From Ruegeria atlantica (GTDB lineage: Bacteria; Pseudomonadota; Alphaproteobacteria; Rhodobacterales; Rhodobacteraceae): a stretch of 64,000 bases of DNA. The notes beneath the pieces are model-generated. The model did not search any database and was not told the DNA's origin. It saw only the letters and a list, made by a program, of their open reading frames with translations. Shown here one piece after another: positions 36,825 to 46,990 of the stretch (its first letter is position 1; each line of letters starts with the position of its first letter). A program made the translations under genes and the position numbers. The DNA lies in contig NZ_WQCF01000010.1 of the NCBI RefSeq assembly GCF_013032455.1, forward strand, positions 1-64,000, read 5' to 3'.

Positions 36825-36857
36825 GTTATAGCGCACGTACCACATGTGCGCTATAAC
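36825..36857. promoter_or_regulatory. 12-bp inverted repeat operator between ilvD and XRE-cupin gene
   Basis: GTTATAGCGCAC and its exact complement GTGCGCTATAAC are separated by 9 bases, in the 107-base gap between divergent genes. The right arm lies 28 bases before the regulator start at 36886. Autoregulation by the XRE protein is the likely use. Confidence 0.7.
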
Positions 36858-36885
36858 GCACAAGAGGATTCGAAAGACGATTGAT

Positions 36886-37449
36886 ATGGCACCGGAAGAC
36901 ATAACGCTGAAACTACGGGATGTACGCGCGGCTGCAGGGCTGAGCCTGTCCAAGGTTGCTGAAATGACCGGCGTCAGCAAAGCCATGCTGGGCCAGATCG
37001 AGCGTGGTGAATCCAGCCCGACCATCGCGACGCTGTGGAAGATTGCCAAAGGATTCCAGCTGCCGCTCAGTGCGCTGATCGGATCGGCGGCGCTGCGCGA
37101 CACTGCTACGCCGGACGTGTTCCGCACCGTGACCTTTCCCGGCAGCATCGAGGTCAAGATCGTCTTTCCCTTTGATCCCGCCCTGAGGGCCGAAACCTTC
37201 CACGTCGATCTTGCGCCGAACCAGAGCCACGAATCCGCTGCCCATGCCACCGGCGTGACCGAGGAGGTCTTTGTTCTGAACGGCTCGCTCGAGATTCTAC
37301 GGGATGGCGAATGGGTGCCGCTGCAGGCTGGGCAGGGACTGAGGTTTGCGGCGGACCTGCCGCATGGCTACCGCGCGGGCGAAAAAGGCGCGGCGTTTCT
37401 GAACATGCATCATTATGCACAGCTTGATGCGCTGGCCGCGATTGGCTGA
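36886..37449 (+). CDS. XRE-family transcriptional regulator with C-terminal cupin
   Basis: The protein is 187 aa from the ATG at 36886. An in-frame ATG at 36844 lies inside the palindromic operator and is rejected. Residues 7-60 are a helix-turn-helix of the XRE type (LSLSKVAEMTGVSKAMLGQIE). Residues 100-180 form a cupin (HESAAHATGVTEEVFVLNGS, LPHGYRAGEKG), a likely ligand-binding domain. The gene is divergent from ilvD across a strong inverted repeat and 4 bases before a small membrane protein gene. It probably represses its own unit, and ilvD may be a second target. Confidence 0.88.
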   Translation: MAPEDITLKLRDVRAAAGLSLSKVAEMTGVSKAMLGQIERGESSPTIATLWKIAKGFQLPLSALIGSAALRDTATPDVFRTVTFPGSIEVKIVFPFDPALRAETFHVDLAPNQSHESAAHATGVTEEVFVLNGSLEILRDGEWVPLQAGQGLRFAADLPHGYRAGEKGAAFLNMHHYAQLDALAAIG

Positions 37450-37453
37450 GACC

Positions 37454-37723
37454 ATGGCCGCGTTTCTCAATAATTTGACACTGGCCGATGCCATCGGGTC
37501 TTTCGGGGCTCTGATTGTTGTAGCCGCCTATTTCGCTACTCAGATGCGGATGATGAATTCCGAGGACCTGGCCTTTCCGGTGCTAAACCTCGCCGGGTCG
37601 GTTCTGATTGTTTACTCGCTGCTGCAGAATTTCAATCTGGCCTCGATGCTGATCGAGGGGTTCTGGATTTTGATCAGCTTGATCGGGATCGTCCAGTTTT
37701 TCCGACTGAGAAGCACGCGATAG
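37454..37723 (+). CDS. Small membrane protein, CBU_0592-like
   Basis: The 89-aa protein starts MAAFLNNLTLADAIGSFG and has three closely packed hydrophobic helices (about 14-32, 41-60, 63-80). This layout matches the small CBU_0592-type membrane proteins of unknown function. It starts 4 bases after the regulator stop, so it is probably cotranscribed and under the same control. Confidence 0.65.
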   Translation: MAAFLNNLTLADAIGSFGALIVVAAYFATQMRMMNSEDLAFPVLNLAGSVLIVYSLLQNFNLASMLIEGFWILISLIGIVQFFRLRSTR

Positions 37724-37801
37724 CCCCGTAAGACCCCTTCCAGTCTTGAACCCGCATGTCCGCACGTATAGGGACAGATCAAGCGCTTTGGGGAGGCTTT
37801 G

Positions 37802-38656
37802 ATGAAGGACGATCCGAAAACCCTCGTTTCAACCGAATGGCTTGCAGCTCATATCAAGGATCCGGACCTGCGAATTCTGGATGGGTCCTGGTATCTGCCG
37901 CAACAGGGGCGGGACGCCAAGGCGGAATATGACGCGGCGCACATTCCGGGCGCGCGCTTTTTCGATATTGATGAAATTTCCGACCTGCGCTCGGATCTGC
38001 CACATATGGCGCCTCCGGTTGAAAAGTTCATGTCGCGGATGCGGGCAATGGGCGTAGGAGACGGTCATCAGGTTGTGGTCTATGATGGTGCCGGGCTGAT
38101 GTCCGCCGCGCGTGTCTGGTGGCTGTTCCGCCTGATGGGGCAGGAAAACATCGGCGTTCTGGATGGTGGGCTACCAAAGTGGCAGGCCGAGGGTCGAGAG
38201 ATCGAAGATCTGCCCCCTGTCATCCGCGACCGCCACATGACGGTGCGCGTGCAGAACCATTTGGTGCGGGATGTGACACAGGTCGCAGCCGCCGCCAAGC
38301 TGGCTGATCATGAGATCATCGATGCCCGTTCTGCCGGTCGCTTTGTCGGAACCGAGCCGGAACCGCGTGAAGGGCTGCGCTCGGGCCGTATTCCGGGATC
38401 GCGCAACGTGCCTTTTGGTGAACTGCTGAACAAGAACGGTACCATGAAATCGCCCGACGACTGCCGTGCTGTGTTCGAGGCCGCAGGTGTGGACCTTTCA
38501 AAACCCGCCATCACCTCTTGCGGGTCGGGTGTGACAGCCGCAATCCTCAGCCTTGCGCTTGAGCGCATGGGCAAGAAAGATCATTCGCTTTATGACGGCT
38601 CCTGGGCCGAATGGGGTGCCTTCCCGACCCTGCCCGTCGCAACCGGAGAGAACTGA
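37802..38656 (+). CDS. sseA: 3-mercaptopyruvate sulfurtransferase
   Basis: The 284-aa protein has two rhodanese domains; the second bears the catalytic loop CGSGVTAA with Cys240, the mercaptopyruvate type rather than the thiosulfate type. DGSWYLP near the N-terminus and the linker IPGARFFDIDEI are also typical. It moves sulfur from 3-mercaptopyruvate to thiol acceptors or cyanide. GGGGAGG at 37790-37796 sets the ATG at 37802. Its stop overlaps the start of the aminotransferase gene by one base (TGATG), and aspartate-type aminotransferases can make mercaptopyruvate from cysteine, so the two may form a cysteine-degrading pair. Confidence 0.9.
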   Translation: MKDDPKTLVSTEWLAAHIKDPDLRILDGSWYLPQQGRDAKAEYDAAHIPGARFFDIDEISDLRSDLPHMAPPVEKFMSRMRAMGVGDGHQVVVYDGAGLMSAARVWWLFRLMGQENIGVLDGGLPKWQAEGREIEDLPPVIRDRHMTVRVQNHLVRDVTQVAAAAKLADHEIIDARSAGRFVGTEPEPREGLRSGRIPGSRNVPFGELLNKNGTMKSPDDCRAVFEAAGVDLSKPAITSCGSGVTAAILSLALERMGKKDHSLYDGSWAEWGAFPTLPVATGEN

Positions 38657-39840
38657 TGTTCGAACATCTCAAACCGCAGCCCGCCGACAAGATTCTGGCG
38701 CTGATGCAAATGTACCGCGACGATCCGCGCGATCAAAAGATCGATCTGGGTGTCGGTGTCTATAAGAATGCCGAGGGCGTGACCCCGGTGATGCGCGCGG
38801 TAAAAGCCGCCGAACAGCGCATTTGGGAAGAACAGGAAAGCAAGGCCTATACAGGTCTGGCGGGTGATCCGGCATATTCGGACGCCATGATCAGCCTGAT
38901 CCTGGGTACCTCCGTGGCACGGGGAAACATTGCCGCCGTGGCGACTCCGGGCGGCACCGGTGCCTGCCGCCAGGCGTTTGAGATGATCCGCATGGCCAAC
39001 CCCTCGGCGCGCGTGTTCGTGTCGAATCCGACTTGGCCGAACCACTTGTCGATCCTGAACTATCTGGGGATGGAGACGGTCCAGTATCGTTACTTCGATG
39101 GCGAGACCCGTGGCGTCGATTTTGACGGTATGGTCGAGGATCTAAAAACCGCCAAGGCGGGCGACGTGGTTCTGCTGCATGGCTGCTGTCACAACCCGAC
39201 CGGTGCCAACCTGAATATGGTACAGTGGCAGGAGGTCGTGGACCTGATTAACGCGCAAGGCCTCGTGGCGATGATCGACATTGCCTATCAAGGCTTTGGC
39301 GACGGCCTGGAAGAGGACGCGCAGGGTGCGCGTCTGGTGGCCTCATCCGTCAAGGAATGCCTGATCGCGGCGTCCTGTTCCAAGAATTTCGGAGTCTACC
39401 GCGAGCGTACCGGCCTGCTGATGGCTATCAGCGCCGACGCCGGACAGACTGCTCTGAACCAAGCCACGCTGGCGTTTCTGAACCGCCAGAACTACTCGTT
39501 CCCGCCGGATCACGGTGCGCGGGTTGTGACCACGATCTTGACTGACGACGCGCTGCGCGCTGATTGGGCCGCTGAACTGGAAGAGGTGCGCCTGTCCATG
39601 CTGGGTCTGCGTCAGCAACTGGCCGATGAATTGCAGCGCTTGACCGGCTCGGATCGGTTTGGCTTTGTGGCACAGCATCGTGGCATGTTCTCGCGTCTGG
39701 GTGCTGCGCCCGAACTGGTCGAAAAGCTGCGCGCTGATCACGGCATTTACATGGTCGGTGACAGCCGCCTGAACATCGCCGGTCTGAACGCGACCACTGT
39801 TCCGATTCTGGCGAAGGCAATTGTCGACGTCGGTGTCTGA
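38656..39840 (+). CDS. Class I aromatic/aspartate aminotransferase
   Basis: The 394-aa protein begins MFEHLKPQPADKILALMQMY, with the E. coli AspC/TyrB-type motifs DLGVGVYKN, HNPTGAN and the PLP lysine in SCSKNFGVYRER. It transfers amino groups between aspartate or aromatic amino acids and 2-oxoglutarate. Translation is coupled to sseA by a TGATG overlap. A strong terminator follows. Sequence alone does not separate the AspC and TyrB roles. Confidence 0.9.
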   Translation: MFEHLKPQPADKILALMQMYRDDPRDQKIDLGVGVYKNAEGVTPVMRAVKAAEQRIWEEQESKAYTGLAGDPAYSDAMISLILGTSVARGNIAAVATPGGTGACRQAFEMIRMANPSARVFVSNPTWPNHLSILNYLGMETVQYRYFDGETRGVDFDGMVEDLKTAKAGDVVLLHGCCHNPTGANLNMVQWQEVVDLINAQGLVAMIDIAYQGFGDGLEEDAQGARLVASSVKECLIAASCSKNFGVYRERTGLLMAISADAGQTALNQATLAFLNRQNYSFPPDHGARVVTTILTDDALRADWAAELEEVRLSMLGLRQQLADELQRLTGSDRFGFVAQHRGMFSRLGAAPELVEKLRADHGIYMVGDSRLNIAGLNATTVPILAKAIVDVGV

Positions 39841-39860
39841 ACCAATCAGTGAACAAAAGA

Positions 39861-39890
39861 AAACCCGGGCGCAAACGCCCGGGTTTTTTT
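39861..39890. terminator. Bidirectional intrinsic terminator, aminotransferase / amtB
   Basis: An 11-bp stem (AAACCCGGGCG with CGCCCGGGTTT, 4-base loop) leads into a run of T on the plus strand, with A-rich sequence on the other side. It serves the two convergent genes. Confidence 0.92.
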
Positions 39891-39907
39891 GTTGGATGGG
39901 TTGCGGC

Positions 39908-41233
<1,326 letters not shown>

Positions 41234-41266
41234 GTGTCTTCCTCGAATGCTAGTGAGTGGCGGCGC

Positions 41267-41605
41267 TTAGAGCGCCTCTTCGTTGGTTTCCCCGGTCCGC
41301 ACGCGCATGGCCTGCTCGACGTCGAGGACGAAAATCTTGCCGTCGCCGATCTTTCCGGTTTTGGCAGTTGTGGTGATGGTTTCGACGATCTGGTCGGCCA
41401 TCGCGGCTGGCACCACGATTTCCAGTTTGATCTTGGGTACGAAGTTAACGGCGTACTCGGCGCCGCGATAAATCTCGGTGTGACCCGACTGCGAGCCAAA
41501 GCCCTTAATTTCGGTCACCATCATGCCGCGTATGCCTGCGTCGGTCAGTGCTTCGCGCACCTCCTCAAGCTTGAACGGCTTGATAGTCGCAATGATCAGT
41601 TTCAC
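41267..41605 (-). CDS. glnK: PII nitrogen regulatory protein
   Basis: The protein is 112 aa, the standard PII length, from the GTG at 41605 preceded by GAGGGGA. It has MKLIIATIKPFKLEEVREAL, the T-loop with Tyr51 in YRGAEYAVNF, and the C-terminal IGDGKIFVLDVEQAMRVRTGE signature. It senses 2-oxoglutarate and ATP/ADP and controls AmtB. The genetic link to amtB supports the GlnK name over GlnB. Confidence 0.95.
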   Translation of the reverse strand: MKLIIATIKPFKLEEVREALTDAGIRGMMVTEIKGFGSQSGHTEIYRGAEYAVNFVPKIKLEIVVPAAMADQIVETITTTAKTGKIGDGKIFVLDVEQAMRVRTGETNEEAL

Positions 41606-41651
41606 GTCTTTCCCCTCTTCTGCTTCGGCATGGCCGGTATTTTGCACATGC

Positions 41652-41667
41652 AGAAAAAAGCGTGCCT
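41652..41667 (-). promoter_or_regulatory. Candidate sigma-54-like promoter of glnK-amtB
   Basis: On the minus strand AGGCACG is followed after 4 bases by TTTCT, near the TGGCACG-N4-TTGCT consensus but with a changed -12 base. About 60 bases further upstream, TGCACAA occurs twice (41723-41729 and 41734-41740). Nitrogen control by NtrC would fit the genes, but the match is incomplete. Confidence 0.25.
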
Positions 41668-41862
41668 GAGGTCAGTAAGGAACGATTCACAGGGTCGAAT
41701 GTTGGGGTAAACAGGGCCGAGGTGCACAATTTTTGCACAAATTAACGTATTCGATTAAAAATTGAGCAATGCGGAGAGGCCGCATACGGGAAAATCATAC
41801 CTCTACTTCACACGCACGACAGGGTATGGTGCGTCAAAACGAAAACCGGGCAGAGTTTGAGC

Positions 41863-44046
41863 ATGACTGAGTCCAGGCGCCGCAAGACACCTCTAGTTGC
41901 GGATAAAAGATACCCGTCGAAAGGGCGCAAACCCAAGACGACAAAACGTACGGCGAAACCCGCGGGTAAGAAGGCGGCCGCGCGTAAAACGACGACTCGC
42001 AAGACGACGCGGAAGAAGACCCGTAAGAAATCTGGTGGCAACGGGGGTGGGTTTTTTCGCCGCCTGTTCCATTGGATCTGGCGTTTGATTTGGCGCATCA
42101 CATGGCGTGTGGGTGCGGTCGTCGGCATACTGCTCGCTTTGGCGGTCGGGGTTGTCTACACCACGCTGCCCGATGTTGATGCCCTGTTGGATGGCCGTGC
42201 GCGTGGTTCGGTCACCTTGTTGGACCGCGATGGCAAAGTGTTCGCTTGGCGCGGAGATCAGTTCGGTGGTGTAATTACCGCGGACACAGTCTCACCCCAT
42301 CTCAAGAATGCTGTCGTTGCCACCGAGGATAAGCGGTTCTACCGCCATTTCGGTGTCAGCCCCCGTGGTGTCGCCAGCGCCGTGCGTATTAACCTGAGCG
42401 AAGGGCGCGGGCCGCTGTCCGGTCACGGAGGCTCGACCATTACCCAGCAGACGGCCAAGCTGCTGTGTCTGGGGGTTCCTTATGTGCCCAGCGAATGGGA
42501 CTCCGAGGCCGCCTATGAATCCGATTGCCGTCAAGGCTCGCTTTGGCGCAAGGCCAAAGAGGCGGTCTACGCGATGGCGATGGAGGTGAAATACTCCAAG
42601 GACGAGATTCTAACCATCTATCTGAACCGGGCCTTCCTGGGTGCGGGTGCGCGCGGCTTTGAGGCTGCGAGCCAACGGTATTTTGGCATTTCCGCAGCCG
42701 AGGTGAACCCGTCTCAGGCGGCTATGCTGGCCGGTCTTCTGGTGGCACCGACACGATATGCGCCGACGAACAACCTGCAACGGTCGCAGGATCGGGCGCG
42801 GCTGGTCATCGGGCTGATGGAGGCGCAGGGCTATCTGACAGCCTCGCAGGCCAGCAAGGCGCGCGGCAACCCGGCGCAGCTGTCCGAGGCCGCGGCCGCC
42901 CGGGCCGGGGGATATTTCGCCGATTGGGTCATCACCGAACTGCCCAGCTTTTTCGGCTCCGACACCACCGATGATGTGGTGATCCGTACCACATTGGACC
43001 AGCGCCTTCAGAAATCGGCAGAAGAGGCGCTGAAATACATTTTTCAGGAAAAGGTGCGCGAAGGCTCTAAGGCGCAGGCCGCGATTGTCGTGATGTCAGC
43101 CGATGGTGCCGTGCGGGCCATGGTCGGCGGTCGCAAGACGCGGGTATCGGGCGCGTTTAACCGGGCCACACAGGCGCTGCGTCAGACCGGGTCGTCCTTC
43201 AAGCCGTTCGTATATGCGACGGCGCTGGAACTGGGGTATTCGCCGCTGGATACGGTGATGGACGAACCCTATTGCATCAATATCCCCGGATCCGGGCAGT
43301 GGTGCCCCAAGAACTATACCAATAAGTATTATGGCCGGGTCACGCTGGCAGATGCGCTGAAGAATTCGCTGAACATCCCAGCGGTGAAAGTGGCCGAGGT
43401 CGCCGGGCTGGACAATGTCCGCACTGTGGCAAGTGAGTTTGGCATCGAAAGCGATCTGGCCGAAGGCCCAGCGCTGGCGCTTGGCGCTTCGGAAAGCACA
43501 CTGATCGAGATGACCGGGGCCTATGCGGGTATCCTGAACGGTGGCTCGGCGGTGGAGCCTTATGGTCTGACCGAGCTGAAGCTTCTGGGCGATGATGCCC
43601 CTCTGATGGTGACGACCACGGGTATTGGCGAGCGGGTGATCAACGACAAGGCGGCCAAGCAACTGACCTGGATGATGGAGCGCGTGGTGTCCGAGGGTAC
43701 TGGTGGACGGGCTCAGTTGCCGGGATGGCAGGTGGCGGGTAAGACCGGCACGACTCAGGCGGCGCGTGATGCGTGGTTTATCGGGTTTACTGCGGATTAT
43801 GTTGCCGGTGTCTGGATGGGCTATGACGACAACACACCTCTGTCCGGAGTGACCGGTGGTGGCCTGCCCGCCGAAATCTGGAAGGAAACCATGCTGCGTG
43901 TGACCGAAGGGATGACTCCGACGCCGCTGCCGATGCTGGCACCTGATCCGCCGCAACGGACCGCCCAGCCGCAAAGGCAGCGCCGACGTCAGGGCGGGTT
44001 CGAGAACGCCATCAATAATTTGCTGAATAATATTTTCGGCAACTGA
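41863..44046 (+). CDS. Bifunctional penicillin-binding protein (class A PBP, PBP1A/1B family)
   Basis: The 727-aa protein has a very basic N-terminal tail of about 60 residues rich in Lys/Arg/Thr, one membrane segment (about 82-102), and a GT51 transglycosylase domain (AVVATEDKRFYRHFGV, GGSTITQQTAK, EILTIYLNRAFLGAG). A transpeptidase domain follows with RQTGSSFKPF (active Ser), SLN and KTGTTQ. It polymerises and cross-links peptidoglycan in the periplasm. The ATG at 41863 is preferred over a TTG at 41857. The tail ends in a Gln/Arg-rich segment. A terminator follows. Confidence 0.93.
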   Translation: MTESRRRKTPLVADKRYPSKGRKPKTTKRTAKPAGKKAAARKTTTRKTTRKKTRKKSGGNGGGFFRRLFHWIWRLIWRITWRVGAVVGILLALAVGVVYTTLPDVDALLDGRARGSVTLLDRDGKVFAWRGDQFGGVITADTVSPHLKNAVVATEDKRFYRHFGVSPRGVASAVRINLSEGRGPLSGHGGSTITQQTAKLLCLGVPYVPSEWDSEAAYESDCRQGSLWRKAKEAVYAMAMEVKYSKDEILTIYLNRAFLGAGARGFEAASQRYFGISAAEVNPSQAAMLAGLLVAPTRYAPTNNLQRSQDRARLVIGLMEAQGYLTASQASKARGNPAQLSEAAAARAGGYFADWVITELPSFFGSDTTDDVVIRTTLDQRLQKSAEEALKYIFQEKVREGSKAQAAIVVMSADGAVRAMVGGRKTRVSGAFNRATQALRQTGSSFKPFVYATALELGYSPLDTVMDEPYCINIPGSGQWCPKNYTNKYYGRVTLADALKNSLNIPAVKVAEVAGLDNVRTVASEFGIESDLAEGPALALGASESTLIEMTGAYAGILNGGSAVEPYGLTELKLLGDDAPLMVTTTGIGERVINDKAAKQLTWMMERVVSEGTGGRAQLPGWQVAGKTGTTQAARDAWFIGFTADYVAGVWMGYDDNTPLSGVTGGGLPAEIWKETMLRVTEGMTPTPLPMLAPDPPQRTAQPQRQRRRQGGFENAINNLLNNIFGN

Positions 44047-44054
44047 AGCACAAA

Positions 44055-44084
44055 AAAAAGGCGGTGTACCGACACCGCCTTTTT
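44055..44084. terminator. Bidirectional intrinsic terminator, PBP / leuB
   Basis: A 13-bp stem (AAAAAGGCGGTGT with ACACCGCCTTTTT, 4-base loop) with A and T runs on both ends lies between convergent genes. Confidence 0.93.
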
Positions 44085-44104
44085 CGTTGAAATCAGAGGT
44101 CCGA

Positions 44105-45208
44105 TTAGAGGCTGCTGTCCAGCGCCGCCAGAATCGCGTCACCCATCTCGGTGGTCGAGACCGGGGTCACGCCCTCATCGGCCAGAAGATCACCGGTGCG
44201 GACACCGTCCGCCAGAACCTTCTCGATCGCGGCTTCCAGACGGTCTGCTTCTTCGCCCTGATCAAAGCTGTAGCGCAGCGCCATGGCAAAGCTGAGGATA
44301 CAGGCAATCGGGTTGGCCTTGCCCTGACCCGTGATATCGGGGGCCGAGCCGTGCACGGGCTCGTACATCGCCTTGGGGCGGCCATTGGCCATCGGTGCGC
44401 CCAGAGACGCCGAGGGCAGCATGCCCAGCGAACCGGTCAGCATCGCGGCACAATCCGACAGGATGTCGCCGAACAGGTTGTCGGTCAGGATCACGTCAAA
44501 CTGCTTGGGCGCGCGCACCAACTGCATCGCGCCGTTATCGGCATACATATGGCTCAGCTCAACCTCAGGGTAATCCTTCGCCACGCGTTCCACGACCTCG
44601 CGCCACAGAATGCCCGATTCCATCACATTGGCCTTCTCCATCGAGCAGACCTTTTTGTTCCGGCGCATCGCCAGTTCAAAGGCCGAGCGCGCAGCGCGTT
44701 CGATCTCGGATTCGGTGTAGCGCTGGGTGTTGATACCCACGCGTTCATTACCTTCTTCGAAGATACCGCGCGGCTCGCCGAAATAGACGCCCGAGGTCAG
44801 CTCGCGCACGATCATGATGTCCAGACCGGCGACGATGTCTTTTTTCAGCGACGAGAAATCCGCCAGCGCGTCAAAGCACTGTGCCGGGCGCAGGTTGGAA
44901 TACAGGTCCATTTCCTTGCGCAGGCGCAGCAGGCCGCGCTCGGGCTTGAGGCTGAAATCCAGATCGTCGTATTTCGGACCACCGACCGCGCCCAGCAGAA
45001 CAGCGTCCACTTCTTGCGCCTTGGCCATGGTCTCATCCGATAGCGGTTTTCCGTGCGCATCATAGGCGGCGCCACCGACTAGATCCTCGCTCACGTCAAA
45101 GTGAAGGCCGCGCTTTTCGCCGAACCAATTGATGATTCTGCGCACTTCTGCCATGACTTCCGGGCCAATTCCGTCTCCGGGCAGGATGAGGAGCGAGGGG
45201 TTGGACAT
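44105..45208 (-). CDS. leuB: 3-isopropylmalate dehydrogenase
   Basis: The 367-aa protein starts [19 protein letters not shown] after AAGGAGA. It shows the family blocks FGEPRGI, the [15 protein letters not shown] region with metal aspartates, and [10 protein letters not shown]. It oxidises 3-isopropylmalate in leucine synthesis. It is separated from leuD by about 3 kb of unrelated genes, all but one on the same strand. Confidence 0.95.
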   Translation of the reverse strand: MSNPSLLILPGDGIGPEVMAEVRRIINWFGEKRGLHFDVSEDLVGGAAYDAHGKPLSDETMAKAQEVDAVLLGAVGGPKYDDLDFSLKPERGLLRLRKEMDLYSNLRPAQCFDALADFSSLKKDIVAGLDIMIVRELTSGVYFGEPRGIFEEGNERVGINTQRYTESEIERAARSAFELAMRRNKKVCSMEKANVMESGILWREVVERVAKDYPEVELSHMYADNGAMQLVRAPKQFDVILTDNLFGDILSDCAAMLTGSLGMLPSASLGAPMANGRPKAMYEPVHGSAPDITGQGKANPIACILSFAMALRYSFDQGEEADRLEAAIEKVLADGVRTGDLLADEGVTPVSTTEMGDAILAALDSSL

Positions 45209-45299
45209 GAACGGTCTCCTTGCGTTTCGTCGCAAAGGCCCTAGCGTCTGCGCCGCATCGGGTCAATGAGACGAACCCGCCAATTCACGAGGAAAACAC

Positions 45300-45827
45300 A
45301 TGTTGATACCGGGAAATCCAGTCCCCGCGCTAAAAATCGAAACCGTGGGCCATGGAACGTTCGATCTTGACGCTGACAAGGGCGAGAACGGCACACTGGT
45401 GATTCAGTACCGTGGTCTGCACTGCCCAATCTGTATCAAGCAGATGAAAGAGGTCGAAGCGGCGCTGGACGATTTCGCAGAACTGGGGATCGAGGTGATC
45501 ATGGTCACCACTGACACGGCAGACCGCGCTGCAGAAACGGTCGAAAAGGCCGGGGTATCGCGGTTACGCGTTGGCCATAGTTTGCCAATGGCAACAGCGC
45601 GCGATGACTGGGGACTGCATATCTCGACTGCGCGCGAAGGTAGTGCCGAGCCCGCCCTGTTTGCCGAACCCGGGCATTTCTTCATTTCTCCCGAGCGGAC
45701 GTTGTACTACGCGTGGCAACAGACAACCCCCTTTGCCCGGCCCGCAATGTCCGACATTGTCGGCGGCCTGAAGTTCACTTTGAGCAACAATTATCCGCCA
45801 CGCGGGACATATACCGGCGCGCTTTGA
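45300..45827 (+). CDS. Peroxiredoxin-like (AhpC/TSA) protein
   Basis: The 175-aa protein has the thioredoxin-like fold of the AhpC/TSA group, with a CPIC motif at 42-45 (GLHCPICIKQM) where peroxidatic cysteines sit, and a GHFFISPERTLYYAWQQ strand. There is no signal peptide. The CxxC spacing resembles thiol oxidoreductases more than classic two-Cys peroxiredoxins, so its exact reaction is open. It is divergent from leuB. Confidence 0.75.
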   Translation: MLIPGNPVPALKIETVGHGTFDLDADKGENGTLVIQYRGLHCPICIKQMKEVEAALDDFAELGIEVIMVTTDTADRAAETVEKAGVSRLRVGHSLPMATARDDWGLHISTAREGSAEPALFAEPGHFFISPERTLYYAWQQTTPFARPAMSDIVGGLKFTLSNNYPPRGTYTGAL

Positions 45828-45858
45828 GGGCCATCTTTCAGCCCTTAGTTTAACAAAT

Positions 45859-45888
45859 GTCAGACCCAGCGCATGCAACGGGTCTGAC
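45859..45888. terminator. Hairpin between convergent genes
   Basis: A 9-bp perfect stem (GTCAGACCC with GGGTCTGAC, 12-base loop) lies between the convergent redoxin and phosphatase genes. No T run follows, so its termination role is tentative. Confidence 0.45.
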
Positions 45889-45946
45889 GCAAAGGGTGCG
45901 GAGTGGTCAGCCAGACCGGAGGCAATTGGCGTTGAGATCTGAAGGG

Positions 45947-46990
45947 TCAATTCAAAGGTCTGTCGGGTACGGCCACGTCGACCCAAACCAACCGATGTCT
46001 GCTGGCCTGCGAAGCTGCCTCGTGCAAGGATGTGCCCTCTTCAGGCCAGATTATGCCTGCACCCGTGACCTGCAGCCCGACAGAAGGCAAAACATAGTCC
46101 ACCCGCATTTCCCCCACAGCTTTCCAGTCCACTGTAGTTAGCGCACCAGTGGAATCAGCGGGCATCGGGTCCTGCAGGCGTGGATCGGCCAGCAGGGTCT
46201 GGATTGCTTCTCTACGTCCTTCTCCGCGCTCAGGGTCCAGATTCGCGTCCCCTGCGATCACAAACGGGGCGGTGGGCCTGCGCCCCAGTTTGCCGTCCAG
46301 AACCAAAGACCAGAGGCGGATTTCATCGCGGTTGCGCAGTCCGTTGCGATCTTCCGGCCCGTCAAATACCGGTGGCGCGGCATGAAATGTCATAAGGCTT
46401 AAAACGCCGATAGGCGTGTCTACAGGCACGATCCAATGGGCCAAAGCGGACAGGCGCTGAATGCGCTGAGCGTCTTCCGAAGGGAATGGCCCGTCTTCGG
46501 TGGCTGGCAAATGTGCATCCGGAAGGTCACGCCAGAGTAGCCCGGTGAAGTCCTGCACGTCGGCGGCGTGAATTGGGTAACGCGACAGCACCACAAGCCC
46601 GCCTTGGCCGGTGAAGCGGCCCCAGCCCTGCGCGTCGGCCGGGCCGTAAACTCGCCCGTCTCCATTCAGGTCCAACGACGTTTCAAGACCGGCATTGGGT
46701 TGGGCAGAAAAGTGGTAAGGGTAATCCAACCCAGCCGCTTGCAACCGCCTGACCAGAGCCGTCACGGCCAAACCATCCATATCCCAGTCGATGCCCTGCA
46801 GTGCGAGGATATCAGGATGCGCGGCCACCAACACATCAACAACCGCCTGCACCTGCGCATCACCGCGCCGAATATCGCGCAGCAAAAGGCCTGGCCCGTC
46901 GCGGCTGAGTTCCGTGTTATAGGTGGCGATACGAACTGTTTCTGCCTGCGCTATGACCGGCAGCAACAACAGCAGAAGGATGCGGATCAT
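45947..46990 (-). CDS. Secreted endonuclease/exonuclease/phosphatase-family protein
   Basis: The 347-aa protein has a signal peptide (MIRILLLLLLPVIAQAET) and an EEP fold. Visible motifs are IATYNTEL, LQGIDWD, TFHAAPPVF, IAGDANLDP and the final RHRLVWVDV. The residue usually a metal-binding Glu in the LQEV motif is Gly or Ile here (LQGID), so metal binding may differ. Substrate may be a nucleic acid, phosphoinositide or other phosphoester in the periplasm. The start overlaps the upstream membrane-protein gene by 4 bases. Confidence 0.75.
   Translation of the reverse strand: MIRILLLLLLPVIAQAETVRIATYNTELSRDGPGLLLRDIRRGDAQVQAVVDVLVAAHPDILALQGIDWDMDGLAVTALVRRLQAAGLDYPYHFSAQPNAGLETSLDLNGDGRVYGPADAQGWGRFTGQGGLVVLSRYPIHAADVQDFTGLLWRDLPDAHLPATEDGPFPSEDAQRIQRLSALAHWIVPVDTPIGVLSLMTFHAAPPVFDGPEDRNGLRNRDEIRLWSLVLDGKLGRRPTAPFVIAGDANLDPERGEGRREAIQTLLADPRLQDPMPADSTGALTTVDWKAVGEMRVDYVLPSVGLQVTGAGIIWPEEGTSLHEAASQASRHRLVWVDVAVPDRPLN

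Noticed and set aside
35396-36856. 486-codon plus-strand frame opposite ilvD
   Set aside because: ilvD is beyond doubt on the other strand; this product is low complexity.
41723-41740. Classical NtrC site before glnK
   Set aside because: The two TGCACAA copies are direct, not inverted, and spacing does not match the NtrC consensus; kept only as a note under the candidate sigma-54 promoter.
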